Assembly (NCBI GenBank): GCA_963682055.1
Contig: OY821741.1
Coordinates: 16,731,211 to 16,795,210, forward strand
Direction: 5' to 3'
Length of the DNA stretch: 64,000 nucleotides
Source of the DNA: Primula veris
Lineage: Eukaryota > Streptophyta > Magnoliopsida > Ericales > Primulaceae
Numbering within the stretch: position 1 is the stretch's first letter; each line of letters starts with the position of its first letter. Both the position numbers and the translations under genes were made by a program. This document shows positions 48,258-60,061 of this stretch, in pieces. The notes below the pieces were generated by a model. The model saw nothing but the letters and a program-made list of their open reading frames with translations. It made no database searches and was not told the origin of the DNA.

Positions 48258-49736
48258 CTAATAACCCGGTCCTACGCGAAGCATGTACAACGCGTAACTA
48301 AGTATAACGCGAGATTTCCCTCACACACATAGTGAAAGTTAATACAATCCTTAAAATATTTAAGTTGTAGTTTTGAAGACATCATTTTTACATATCACGG
48401 CGTATATGCTCAAGGATCCATTCACAATATAAAACCATTTTTATACTGAATGAGCAAACTTTTTCATATATTTATTCTATCGCTATGTAAGAAATCTAGT
48501 ATAGGAACAAGAATACCTCTTTTAATACGGCAAGAACTCCATCCTCGATAGTTAATACATCGTAAATCTCGTGCCTCCAAATCCTACACATTAAATACGT
48601 TATTAGGTAAGGTAAAATTGTTTTCCCAAATATTATGCTTGAAGTGTAAGCTAACTTCATAGAGATCATCAAAGAAAACATCAAAACATAACAATTATTA
48701 TGTGTCTCGGATTGTTTCGCCAGCCTATGTGCACACATACATGAAAAGAATCACAAATAAAAGATAGAAAAAAATCGTAAGTGTCCAAATAAAAGTAGAA
48801 ACAAAAAAGCATGCGATTGCACGAAGTTTCACCAACAACAGTAACTGTCTTTAGAACTTTTTCAAATTTGGTCATGGTAAGAACAAAGAAATCATATGCA
48901 TCAATGATATTTGATATCTCTTTTAATAGTCTAAAATTTTGGTTTGTCCATAACTTGTCTAGAAACTAAATAACTAACCAAAATAAACATATTCCTATCA
49001 TTCCTGACTTTAATAACATCATAAACTTCAGTTTATAGTCTGTCCAGGTATGACTGATTCGCTACTCACGTGCTTTAAATCCATAAAATTGAAATAAAAA
49101 AACTCAATATCAAAGAAAAAGAAAAAGAAAACATTACATCACAGTTTTTTCTTGGAATTTTGTAGAGCAGTTGACAGGTTCTTATTTTATGCTTCTAATA
49201 ACCAAGTTTTAGGTACGATTTCAATCCTCTTCAATTTCTGTCCGAAAAGAAGAAATTGGTTGCAAGATTCCACATGATGAAAATAACAAAATAAATAAAT
49301 AAAACTTGTAAAGATTACCTAGTGAGCATATCTCCGAAAAATAAAGAGATAATTTTATACTACACCAATTAGGTGGATTTGTTATAATTTGCATTTGTTT
49401 TTATCTATTTACTAACTGTTTTTATAAATAAATGTTTAAAATTAATAAAAAAATATATTTTTCTACCAAAACATGGGTGGGCGCTTGCATCCGCTTCCCA
49501 CTACATGGATTCGTCCTTGGACGGTAGAGAGGGCCTTCGGTTAGCAAAGAGGAACGTGACAGTTACTTCTTTTTATTAAGAAATTCAAATCAATTTAAAT
49601 TCAAATAGAATAGCAAGGCTAGTAGTAACTTTAAATAAGAGGGGCATTTGGGGTAATTTCTGTCAATTTAATGACACGCTCATGTTGACATGTGTACAGT
49701 CACTCTCAATTTCTCCCTTCTCATATATTAGTAGGA
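48258..49736 (-). mobile_element. Non-autonomous Helitron candidate (~1.5 kb)
   Basis: Minus strand begins at 49736 with TCCTACTAATATATGAGAAG, a typical plant Helitron 5' end (TC start), and ends at 48258 with a perfect 6-bp hairpin TACGCG...CGCGTA (48273-48278 with 48291-48296, 12-nt loop), 11 nt, then TTAG followed by T. The consensus is CTRR, so the first base is off. Insertion between A and T fits. No Rep/helicase reading frame is present; an 80-codon minus-strand open stretch at 48496-48738 has no family I recognise. Confidence 0.55.
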
Positions 49737-50229
49737 TTCAAATTTTACTTTTTCATTTGCCAATTAATTGCCCTGATTCAATAAAAAAAAATAAAAATGG
49801 GATTCTTGGCTAGATTAAGCTTCTGTGACATGGACGCCCGGCCCAACTCGGTCGGTTGGTTGGCCCACGATGATGAGATTCTCGATCGATTAGTTAGCAA
49901 AAAATTACTTTCCAAAGTTTGTCCATAACTTTATTGAGAAAAAGTCTAATCCTTTAGAAAACGGACACAAATAAAGAATCAATCATTATTACACCACACT
50001 AGCTCGGTGGAATTTTGTATCGAAACGTACCAACCAACCGTAATAACCACTCTTACTATACTGTTCATACCATAATTACGGTATTACCGTATACGTGATA
50101 TCTTAATGTCGTACCGTTGAAGTGAAGCGGTATGATAATGATATTAGTTTTTTAAATATTTAGGTTACTTCAAAATTTTTATGCAATAAAAAAACGGAAA
50201 ACGGAATCAAGTGTAGGCATCGCGTGCCT

Positions 50230-50288
<59 letters not shown>

Positions 50289-50368
50289 TTACATACCAGG
50301 TCAATTGACTCAATATGCAGTTGGAAATTTTACATTGACATTTTATGTTGGTAATTTATCGTACCATT
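49737..50368. other. Spacer with long (TA)n tract
   Basis: Contains (TA)n at 50232-50283 and 'taccgta'-rich text (49990-50140) that continues on the far side of the hAT insertion (50978-51110), so both belong to one older repeat. No gene. Confidence 0.5.
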
Positions 50369-50969
50369 TAGGGGTGTAAACGGTCTGAATTTTAACGGAT
50401 TAGACTCAATTCTAATCCAATCCCTTAAGAACGAATTGAAACTTTTTGAATTCATACCAAACCGCTCGTAGTTCCAATCCAAATCAAACCAAACCAACGG
50501 ATCAGTTTGGTTTGTTGCGGATTCACGGATTCAGATTCGGATTGAATTCGGATTTATAAAACGAATATCACAACATCAAAAAGAAAAATCGTAAACCAAA
50601 AGAAAATGCAATATTAACACATCCAAATATTAACGCATCCAAATATCAACATAACTTATAAGTTTATGATCCTTAGTTTTTATTTATTTATATATGTTAG
50701 CATGAATTAGGTTTCTTTTTATATGGCATAATATATTTAGGTTTATTTGTTTTTATTGGATCGGATTTAGTACGGATTTAATCAGGTTAATGGAATGGAT
50801 TTGATACGGATTTAATAGATCGGATTGGTTTGCTTCGGTTGGATTACCACTCAAGAATACTAAATCAGTCCATTAAGAACGAATTGAGTTTTTTTTGTAA
50901 TTCTAAACTAAACTATTTGACGAAAAAACCAAACCAAAACAACGGATTGACGGATTCTACTTACCCCTA
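50369..50969. mobile_element. Non-autonomous hAT transposon, 601 bp
   Basis: Begins TAGGGGTGTAAACGG and ends TTACCCCTA, a short hAT-type terminal inverted repeat, and is flanked by an exact 8-bp target duplication GTACCATT (50361-50368 and 50970-50977). The interior is AT-rich with many 'aaaccaaaccaacggat' and 'cggatttag' motifs on both arms and no transposase. Confidence 0.9.
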
Positions 50970-50977
50970 GTACCATT

Positions 50978-52827
50978 ACCGTACCGAATGTACGGTATAC
51001 CGAAAGTATGGTATATAGAAAGTGCGGTATGGTAATGATACAAATAAATCTCATAGCATGCATGTGTGATATGGTAACGATACAACCAAATTACCAAGGG
51101 TATTGTACCAACTCAATCCCTACTCTCTCAAACCCATAGTTAACCGAAAACTTTAATTAGGGTATGTATCATATTTATCAGAAAACGCGTTAAACGGATA
51201 CGGTACTATTTTAAAATTTTAGGTGAAACGTCTCCGAAACGTTTCGGAAACTTAAACAAAACCTTTTTAAAATTTTAAATTATACTTCTCGGAAAGCTCA
51301 ATAAAACATTTAATAAACTTGTAACATGCTTATTTTTTAATAAAAGTGAAAAAAATATATTTAAAATATGATGAAATCAAATTAATAAAAGAGCATATAT
51401 AAGTTATTTTGATAAATTATATCTTAAATCATAAGAATTTAACTACTTGTACAATAGAACCTCTCTTTAATAATACTCTATATATGAATAAACTCTCTAT
51501 AGAAATAAAAATGTTTGATCTCAACTCGTGCCAGTTCAAAATAAGAATAACCTGCATATTGTAATATTTCAAAAAAAATTATGGTGTCGCCTTAACAAAT
51601 TTGCTTCCATATAGGAATAAATTATATAAAGGTGTAAAATTATATATATGTCGTTACATTAAACTTAACACGATTTAAAATACATGTAAAATTATACCTA
51701 GTATTACATTTAAAAAAAGTTTTAGATAAACTTTTAAATGATTTTACTCATTTCTAAATACATGTACTTAATTTTCCAAATACATACGTACTTAGTTAAA
51801 TTTTATTAAATTCGTAAATACTCTAGTTTCGTGACTTTTCAACTCTTTTGGATTTATTTGTTTGACTTGTTATATAGATACATGTATTTGTCTCTAAAAT
51901 ATTTGTGCTAATTAGTTAAATTAGATACACATATAACTTTTTTTATGCGAAACATTTATTTAAATATTTTTTTATATATCAACCTCTATTTAGAAATAAA
52001 CTGCTTATAATAATATTTTCTTCCGGTCCCGAGGTTATTCGTGTATAGAGGTTCTACTGTATATTATATTACTGTATTATTCATAAAACTGGGCATATTT
52101 TATAAATATTTCCAACATGTTATATTCTAAATTTTTAACTATATCGGCATATTATATTTCACATAAATTAGCTTATGTTTTCGGTTTCTGTTTTCAGTAT
52201 TGTATCTCGTTTACCGACACGGTAACTATGTGTCAAACCCATACTAGAAGATGAGCATCATTCTATTATAATAAGTCAACCCAACTCAAATGAGATTGCT
52301 CAATTTAATATTTTTTTTTTCAAAAATACTCATATATTTTTTTATTAATTAAAATAATAACTAATTTCATAAAAAATAATAACTAATTACACTCATTCTC
52401 TCTCTTTAACCACACAAAATTCTTATATACTATATTTTTTTTCTCTAAATATTTATATTATCATTACAATTTATATCATTTTTTTTATATCCTATATTTT
52501 TTTTACTGTACATTTATATTATCATCAAAATTTATTACGTTTCACACGAACCGTGTATTGTGAAGCATTGAAAAAAATATTTATAAAACAAACTATAAAA
52601 AAAACCGGCTAAAAAACAAACCGCCGTACTGTAATAACTTCCATTACCGTTTTTTTTTTTAAAAAGTTTGATTATAGAATATTTTTTAAGCAATAAAAAA
52701 ACAAAATCAATTAATAAAAACCAAAATGAATTGATTGATGCGTGCCTGGGTTTAGTAGTAGTATACACACACATATATATTATATAATATATATAGAGAG
52801 AGAGAGAGAGACTAGAGAGAGAAAGAG
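50978..52827. other. Spacer and upstream region of the UMAMIT gene
   Basis: AT-rich sequence without genes. Close to the gene there is a TATA-rich stretch, 'tatataatatatata' (52780-52794), followed by a (GA)n leader (52795-52826). This makes a plausible core promoter 34-48 nt before the ATG. Confidence 0.5.
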
Positions 52828-55800
52828 ATGGGGTTTGATGAGGTGGCACCGTTTATAGGAATGGTGAGCGTGCAATTGATACAGGTACTGTTGATGGTGG
52901 CAATAAAGAAGGCCACGTCAGCAGGAATGACTAAACTTACTTTTATTTTTTACTCAAATTCTCTTGCTTCTCTTATCCTTCTCCCACTTTCCTTACTCAC
53001 CCACCACAGGTTTTTTTTTATTTTTATTATTAACTACTTTTACCCTCTTTTTTTTTCCACTTTTTCCATGGGTTTTTTTACACCTTTCTACACCATAATA
53101 TTGAATTTTTGCAATTTTGTACACCATACTACTACTAGATTATTTAATTAGTACACCCACCATGTGTTTTTTATTACCTATGGAGTACTAAGCTTTCTAT
53201 ACTAATAATTTTCCATTTTTGATTTTTTTTGTCAGCGTTCCGAAATAATAGCCTAGCTCATAGTTGTCATATTTGGAAATAGGAGCTGACAACGAAACGC
53301 TAAACGGAAACATGATACGTGAATAAAATGAAAATGAATCTAAAATTTACGCCTCAAATATTAATGAGCCAGACACGGAAAACGTGATTTCCGTTCCGTC
53401 CCATAATTAATAATTTCCTCCTTCCTAGCTATAATAATTGTCCAGTTGTTGAATAATAGGAGTAGTCCAACTTTTGTACCCTTATTATTAGTATTAGTTT
53501 CGTAACTAACAATTTATCATAGTTTGTGCCACGGGCAAGAACGGAATCAGAAACTTTATAACAAACAGAAGGCTGAAACGCTGATTTTGGTAAATAGGGG
53601 CTGAAATGCAATTTTTTGGAGATTTTAATGGAGATACCATTCTTTTTATAACTTTTTTTCGTCATTTTCTTATTATCAAAATAGAGGGTTGTATATTTTT
53701 TTTAGTTTTTGACATGCATTTTGTTTAAATTAATAATTTGGTACTCCCTTTTCTTTATTACTTGTACTGTCTGGCTTCGCCCCTCCTGTAGCCATCGTCC
53801 TAACTGACCCCACGTAGTTCATTCCCTGGCCATAGGCCATACGATCGTTAAATGCTAATTTAAGTACATATGTCCAAAACCTTAGTGGACAATTGTTATA
53901 GAATGGATAGACTAGTTACTTTTATTATTTTGGAATCTTGAAGAAAACTTGTAGTCACGAGACTATGTGCTGGTTTGGGATGTATGTATGTGAATTATCA
54001 AGTTTAAATGCTGGATGTTGTGGTTGGCTTTTGGAAAAGTTCCATTCGGCAATCTAGATACGAGTTTTCTTCTAGTCATAGTTGCACGTAGTTTCATAGT
54101 AGACAATTGAGGGAGTAGTATTTGCGGCAGAACCAGGATACGCTTATGGAAGAGTCTGACTTATTGTAAATGTTTTTATTATTGTTATGCGGGGAGATAA
54201 AAGGCTATGATCGGAAATATTTTGCTATATAATACATAGTACTCCCTCCGTTTCGCTATGTTATGCATATGCAGGGAAGTTAAATTATTTAGTGATCACA
54301 TGATACCACTTAACTCTATTGTGAGGTTTTAAGATGCGCATACTGGCTATGTTTTAAATACATGTGATTGAACGGTAAACTGAGAATGAGAATGGTGTAA
54401 AATAAGGTTACTGTAAAAAAAAAAAAAAATCGCTCTTTTTTTCGAAAATTGGGGTTTGCTGCCTTTCTGGCCTTTGTTTAGTTCTCTTTTCCTGGTGGTA
54501 GTTGAGTTGCTGATTCATTTTTATATGTTTTTTGCAGAAGAAATCGGCCTCCCATCACTTTCTCACTCCTCTGTAAATTCTTCTTGCTTGGATTTCTTGG
54601 GTTTGTCGTTTTTTGTCTTTAAACTTGTTTGTAATCATTATGTTCCATTGATGCCGTACCAATTTGTGTTCAGAGTGATGATCGTAGAGACAGTGCGTGC
54701 AATTGTTGTTAGCTTTTCATCCACTTGGTTAGAAATCAAACAACAAAAACGTGCGTATCAATTACAAGATTGCCATTTTTACTAAGAGTTTCAGATTCTA
54801 TTCGAACACCTCAATGTATAGATTACGAACTTATGTATGTCAACTATTTCAGTTTTAAGCTGTCTTAGCTTTTGCCAAATGTACAGCAGCATAGTGAAAA
54901 AAGATAATAAAATGAACTTAAAGTTTGTATCAGGTTCCTTGATCCTTTAAGGCTTTTAAGTAGTCAAAAGATACTATTTTTTGATAAATAAAACTCTTAT
55001 ATCTATACCTATGGCTGATTCCCTTTTTGATCTTTTTCCTAAGTTAATCTTATGACAACAGACCTATTTAAAATTTCTATAATGGCTTCCAAAGATCCTT
55101 AAAAATTCCTGTTGTGGCCAGGGGTGAAGCCAGGAATCATTATGGGGTTGCCAAATCATCGTTTTTAAAATGAGGGGTGCCAAATCATCGTTTTTAACAT
55201 ATTTTAGTGAAATTACATGATCAAAAATTACAAAATTCGTAATTTTCATAATTATGGGGGATGTCGTCGCCCCCGATGGTCTGCACTTAGCTTCCCCCCT
55301 GGTTGTGGCATGTAAACTAGTGTAATTTTTACATACTAGTAGCTAGCATCAGCTTGAAGCCCGAGCCCATTTTCCCCTTTGAACTGAATTAGTCCTTGTA
55401 TTTCAGGGTTTGTTTTGTTGTATTAAGTTTGCTAATTTTCTATTTTTTCTTGTTGTTCTGTAGATGGATAGCACAAGTAACTGGGAATATTGCGATACAA
55501 ATCACACCGGCATCGTTTGTGTCAGCCTTGCTCAATCTGATTCCAGGCTTTACTTTCGTACTTGCAGTCATCTTCAGGTCCATTCAGCTTTCTCTTTTAT
55601 ATACTTGCATTGCTTGTTGATTTCTTAAACCAGGCACTGTATAGATGATCGTCCTTAATTGGTGCTATTCCACCAATTGAAGCTTTCTCAATTAGTATTG
55701 AAATATCATGTTTTTCTAATATCATTTCTTTTAGGATGGAAGAAGCAGACTTTAAGAGTACTAGCACTGTGGCTAAGTCGATTGGTACTCTAGTATCAAT

Positions 55801-57054
55801 ATTAGGAGCTCTTGTTGCGACTCTTTATGAGGGACCTGCAATTCTATCAACAAATTCACTTTCAAATTCATTTCAACAAGTTCTCATGAGAGGCAATGAT
55901 TTTATCAAAGGAGGGCTGCTACTTTCTGTTGATTGTTTAGCTGCTTCAGCATTTATAATCACACAGGTGCACTATCCCCTCAAAACCCTTGAAAGATCGG
56001 AGGAGAATCATTTATAAATTAAAATTATGGTCCTGTTTGGCTGCTTCTTTTATGCTTAATTGTCTGCATTTCTGCTTCTATTTTGTTTATTAAGTTGGTC
56101 AGCATAAGTTGTTCCGTGAAAACCCTTACGAGGTTTAAGTTAAATGAACCAGCGAGGCTTTTTTGGTTGTGAATAACTAATAAGTACACCAATTTTCTTA
56201 GAACGGCAGGCAAAAAGCCCCCTCTCACCATCCATTATGTGAATGCTTCTTTCACTTTAATTATTTTTCTAAATGGTAACGATGAATCTATGAAATTTAT
56301 TAACAATAATTTGAAGTACTTATTTTTTCCTGAATTGCAGACATTGGTTTTGAAGGAATTTGGAGCCGAGTTGGTGATTGTCTTTTTCTACTGCTTTTTC
56401 GTAGTGATTTTCACTGGAGTTTATTCTTTGGTTGTGGAAAGAGATCCTATAGATGCTTGGAGCTTACAATCCCCTGTACGGTTGCTTGCTATTCTTTACT
56501 CGGTAAGGATGTAATTGCTCGAATTTCTATTTATCATTTAACTTTCAGCCTTCTTTTATCCTGCAAGTATACATGTATATTGGTATGTTATTCATTTCTT
56601 TGTACCAATCATAGGGCATTATTGGTTCTGCTACCCAAGTGAGCATTAGTACATGGTGTGTACGAAAGAAGGGACCTGTTTTTGTTGCTGTTTTTCATCC
56701 ATTTGGGATTGTCATTGCAGCTATCGTGGGAATCGTCTTTTTAGGCGACGTATTGTATGTGGGAAGGTATAAAGTTCTCTCTTTAATAGACTTCGTGTAT
56801 AGTGATAAACAATGAAAGTGGTAGTACGCATAAGATAGAAATAAAAAAATTGACAAACAAATTACTTAAAGAAAATTGGTTAATGTTTCTGCAGCTTGGT
56901 GGGATCGGTAATAATAGTTATTGGATTTTACTCTGTAATGTGGGGAAAAGCTAAGGAACTGAAGTCGATTAAGGACAACATGAGAAGCTTAGCATCGACC
57001 AGCGAAGAGGCACCCCTCTTGCAGAACATCAGAGACAAAGATATACAAGTATGA
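52828..57054 (+). CDS. WAT1-related / UMAMIT transporter, 7 exons, 354 aa
   Basis: Spliced model: 52828-53009, 54538-54600, 55464-55577, 55735-55966, 56341-56502, 56615-56766, 56895-57054; all GT-AG, 355 codons including stop. A membrane protein of the drug/metabolite transporter (EamA) superfamily; plant members move amino acids or auxin-type solutes across plasma or vacuolar membrane. About ten hydrophobic helices are readable. Family marks: N-terminal FDEVAPFIGMVSVQLIQVLL, MTKLTFIFYSNSLASLILLP, RPPITFSLLCKFFLLGFLG, LLNLIPGFTFVLAVIFRMEE, VAKSIGTLVSILGALVATLY and FHPFGIVIAAIVGIVFLGD, ending in a polar tail EEAPLLQN. Length is typical. A hAT MITE sits in intron 2 and a Stowaway-like end in intron 1. 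Which UMAMIT clade it belongs to, and its substrate, cannot be told. Confidence 0.93.
54239..54256. mobile_element. Stowaway-like MITE end in UMAMIT intron 1
   Basis: TA followed by CTCCCTCCGTTTCG, the usual start of Stowaway (Tc1/mariner) MITEs. No matching opposite end was found before the next exon, so only a fragment or chance match can be claimed. Confidence 0.35.
55119..55301. mobile_element. hAT-type MITE, 183 bp, in UMAMIT intron 2
   Basis: Starts CAGGGGTGAAGCCAGG and ends TTAGCTTCCCCCCTG, an imperfect terminal inverted repeat, and is flanked by an exact 8-bp target duplication GTTGTGGC (55111-55118 and 55302-55309). It holds an internal repeat 'ggggttgccaaatcatcgtttttaa' twice (55145, 55174). 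No coding sequence; it does not disturb the splice sites. Confidence 0.92.
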
Positions 57055-58389
57055 CACAAGGTATACATAAGAAATATTAAATGTTGCTCTCCAAATTAGT
57101 AGTGGAGTAAATTCGTATATCAACAGCCTATATCAAGTGTTAATAGGAGAAGACTATTTCCCCATAAAAAGGTTCCAAACTATTAGTTTTCTTGTGTATA
57201 AATCTCTGTTTCATAGTTTTTTTTTATAGTCTTGCAATATCTGTCAATTGCTTGGTATTATGAGTATAAGTTTTACAACATGAAACAACTAATCTTCTTA
57301 TGTGTTTGGACTTCCCCAAAAAATTGTGCTATTTAAAACCATGTTACGCTGGTTCTTAGGCATCAAGTTTACCAGTCACATAAGGTCTATGGTTCCGAAT
57401 TTATTTTAATATGTATCGGAAATATAGACCCAATTATGAAACTTGAATAACTCCTAGATTAAACAGCTATCATGTAAGAACCTTGAGTATCTTCATTTTC
57501 TGTTGAAGATAGTAAATCATAAGAAGAAACTTAGCTCCTGATCAGTTACATGTTAGAACGATTATGAGTGCATAAGATTAACAAATAATAACAAGGTCAA
57601 TAACTAGGTTGATCAGGTTTTGGGTTAAATACCTACAGTCTACATTTTAAAAAGCTGGCTTCGTAATGAAAAAGCTCGATTGGAAACTCGACAAAAGCTC
57701 GATTCAAAGCTTATATAGTTCGCTTTTCTGCTTTTTAGGCCACTAAAAAAGCTTACACTTTTTGCTAGCTCTTGCAAGAACGCTTTAGATCATTTTTCGC
57801 TTTTTGAAAACATTGCCTACGGTTCACAAGTTCCACTGTGACAGACAACTATACAAATAAAACAGAACAAAATAAAACAAGGTAAAATCAGTGGTCCTAT
57901 GATTTATGAATATTTTCATTTGTCTACATTTGAAATTTCTTAAGCTGGAAACATCCCACTACCGAATCCTTCTATTATTCATGAATTCATCTTTTGTTTG
58001 TATTTTTATCTCTGTTAGCTCACCATACCAAGTACCAACCTGTATCTTGCCTCCTGTCTTAGCTTGTCCTTTAAATATTTGAACTATTTAATTCAATTAT
58101 CCTACAATTAGAGTCAAAATCTGAAACTCAGGAGGGATCGATTCCATTTATTCTGAAGTTTTGGGTGTTAAATGAACAATTGGAACTATAAAAGCAGAAA
58201 ATTTGATCAAAAACAAACCCAGAATAGTCAGTAGCATTCTGATCACTGTCAAGACTGGTTTTTTCTTATTTATCATATCATCGTCATCTTAAAGAGAGGT
58301 CAAAGATCAGAAGGTTGAAAAGTTACAAAAAGAACAAAAAACAAGGATAGATATCTTAACAGTAAATATAATGCTGGGAGATTGGTCAG
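57055..58389. other. 3' flank of UMAMIT gene and spacer
   Basis: Likely 3' UTR to about 57240. Further right there is text with repeated 'aaaagctcga' (57660-57710) and no gene. Confidence 0.45.
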
Positions 58390-60061
58390 ATTAATTGGTG
58401 AAGAAGCTCATTTATTGGGACGGGTTTCGGGAGTTTTTGATGGTTTATGCGACGACGTTGAAAGCATGAAATCATTTCTGAAGATGCAGAAATGAGCAAT
58501 CAAGGAATCAGAACCTGGGTTAAGCAAGTGAGAGAAGTATCGTATGATGCTGAGAATGTTCTTGAAATGTTCATCTTGCAGTTGTCTCCGCCTCAGGGAG
58601 GCAGGTTCATACACTCTACACAAAGGCTATCACTATCTACAAAGTTTGAGGACAAGACATCCAATAGCTACTGAGATCCAACTCATAAATGAGACGGTCA
58701 AACATATTTCTGAAAGAAGGAATGTTTTTTCATGTAAGAGAATAGAAAAGGCGACAAGTTCCTGTAGTACTAGTGTGCTGAAATGGCACCATCCCTGTAG
58801 ATTCATTGTTCATAGACAAGGGTGGTCTTGGCTGATGAATAGCAACTCTAATCTTGAAGATAAGTGAAAATAATCTTACTCAGTTATAAAACCTAGCGTA
58901 CCACCTTGAATGTTGCTTCTTGTATATTGGTGTTTTCCCCGAAGACTACCTAATCAAAAGAAAGAAACTAGTCCGCTTATGGGTTGTTGAAAGATTTGTG
59001 GTAGAAAGACCATGTTTAACTTTGGAGGAAGTCCCATAGGATTACTTAAGGAGCTTATCAGTAGAAACATGACCCAAATCGTGAAAATGGACTATTTTAA
59101 TAGGGTGAGCACTTTCTGTGTACAAGACATCATAAGAGAGACTATTGAGATGAAATCTCTGGACAAATAATTTGTTACGGTCCTGAATGATGTCAAGTTG
59201 CCAATGGGTGAAAATATTGGAATATTGGCAGTACATGGAGGTGGCTCTGAGGCCCTCTCTTAAGCAATGACATGGCGTTCCAGCCTAAAGTCACTCTTGG
59301 TGTTCGTGTGGTGGGGAAAAAAAGTGCTTAAGAATTATACGCTACTTCGGGTGATAGAGCTTAAATGTACAACACTTTACATGTTTCCACAGGTTGCGAT
59401 GGAAATGGTCTTCCTTAGATATTTAAGCCTATGAAGAACGATGATTGAAAGGCTTCCTGAATCCATTGGAAGCTTAAAAATTTGGAAATACTCGATCTGA
59501 AATACTCTGCTATATCTTCAGTTCCTAGAGGGATCTTAAAGATGAAAAACTTGTGTCAACTGCATGGCTATTGTTACGATTTCAATTCATCAGATTTTCT
59601 GGGGATCAGTGTTCCGGAAGGAGTTGGAAGGTAAAGGAAACTTCAGAAATTGGGGCGTATTAATAATAATGGGAAAATACTAAAGAGATTTCAGAAACCT
59701 AAAGGACTTTAGAAGGTCGAGGGTTTTCGGATTGGTTTGAGAAAACAGGACCGACCTTTGTTATTTTCTGGAAAAACTGAAGCACCTTATATGTACATGG
59801 TTTCAATGATTGCGCATCATTGCACATTGGGAACTTAAAGCGGTACACGTCAAACACGGGTCTATGCCTCCACTTATAGATTTTTATCTCGCATCTTACA
59901 GGAAAATGCAATTAGTTCCATCAGGAATCGAGTACCTGGGGGCTATGAAGTACCTACCTATGGTGTTATACATGTTGAGTAAGATCTATCGAAAACTTAA
60001 GCGACCACACAGTGAAGACTTCTGGAAGGTACAACATATAAAAACAGTCGAGACTTATTAG
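58390..60061 (+). pseudogene. CC-NLR disease-resistance pseudogene, NB-ARC deleted
   Basis: Remains of a coiled-coil NLR immune receptor. The Rx-type CC domain is readable at ~58395-58730 in two frames: LIGEEAHLLGRVSGVFDGL, then after a frameshift NQGIRTWVKQVREVSYDAEN, then LRTRHPIATEIQLINETVKH. The P-loop, kinase-2 and GLPL blocks are absent; text jumps to the winged-helix region, CCFLYIGVFPEDYLIKRKKL (~58910-58970) with LTLEEV and FCVQDIIRETIEMKSL (~59110-59165). LRR remnants follow (MFLRYLSL-like, RLPESIGSLK at ~59445-59480) and the family's C-terminal FWKVQHIKTVE (~60020-60055). Multiple stops and frameshifts; not functional. Confidence 0.85.

Noticed and set aside
52535..52849. 104-codon minus-strand open frame at the UMAMIT start
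   Set aside because: Low-complexity residues from the GA leader and T-runs, no family match and overlap with the promoter and first codons of a well-supported gene.
53429..53665. 78-codon minus-strand frame in UMAMIT intron 1
   Set aside because: Intronic, AT-rich, no family match; nearby text looks like degenerate transposon DNA.
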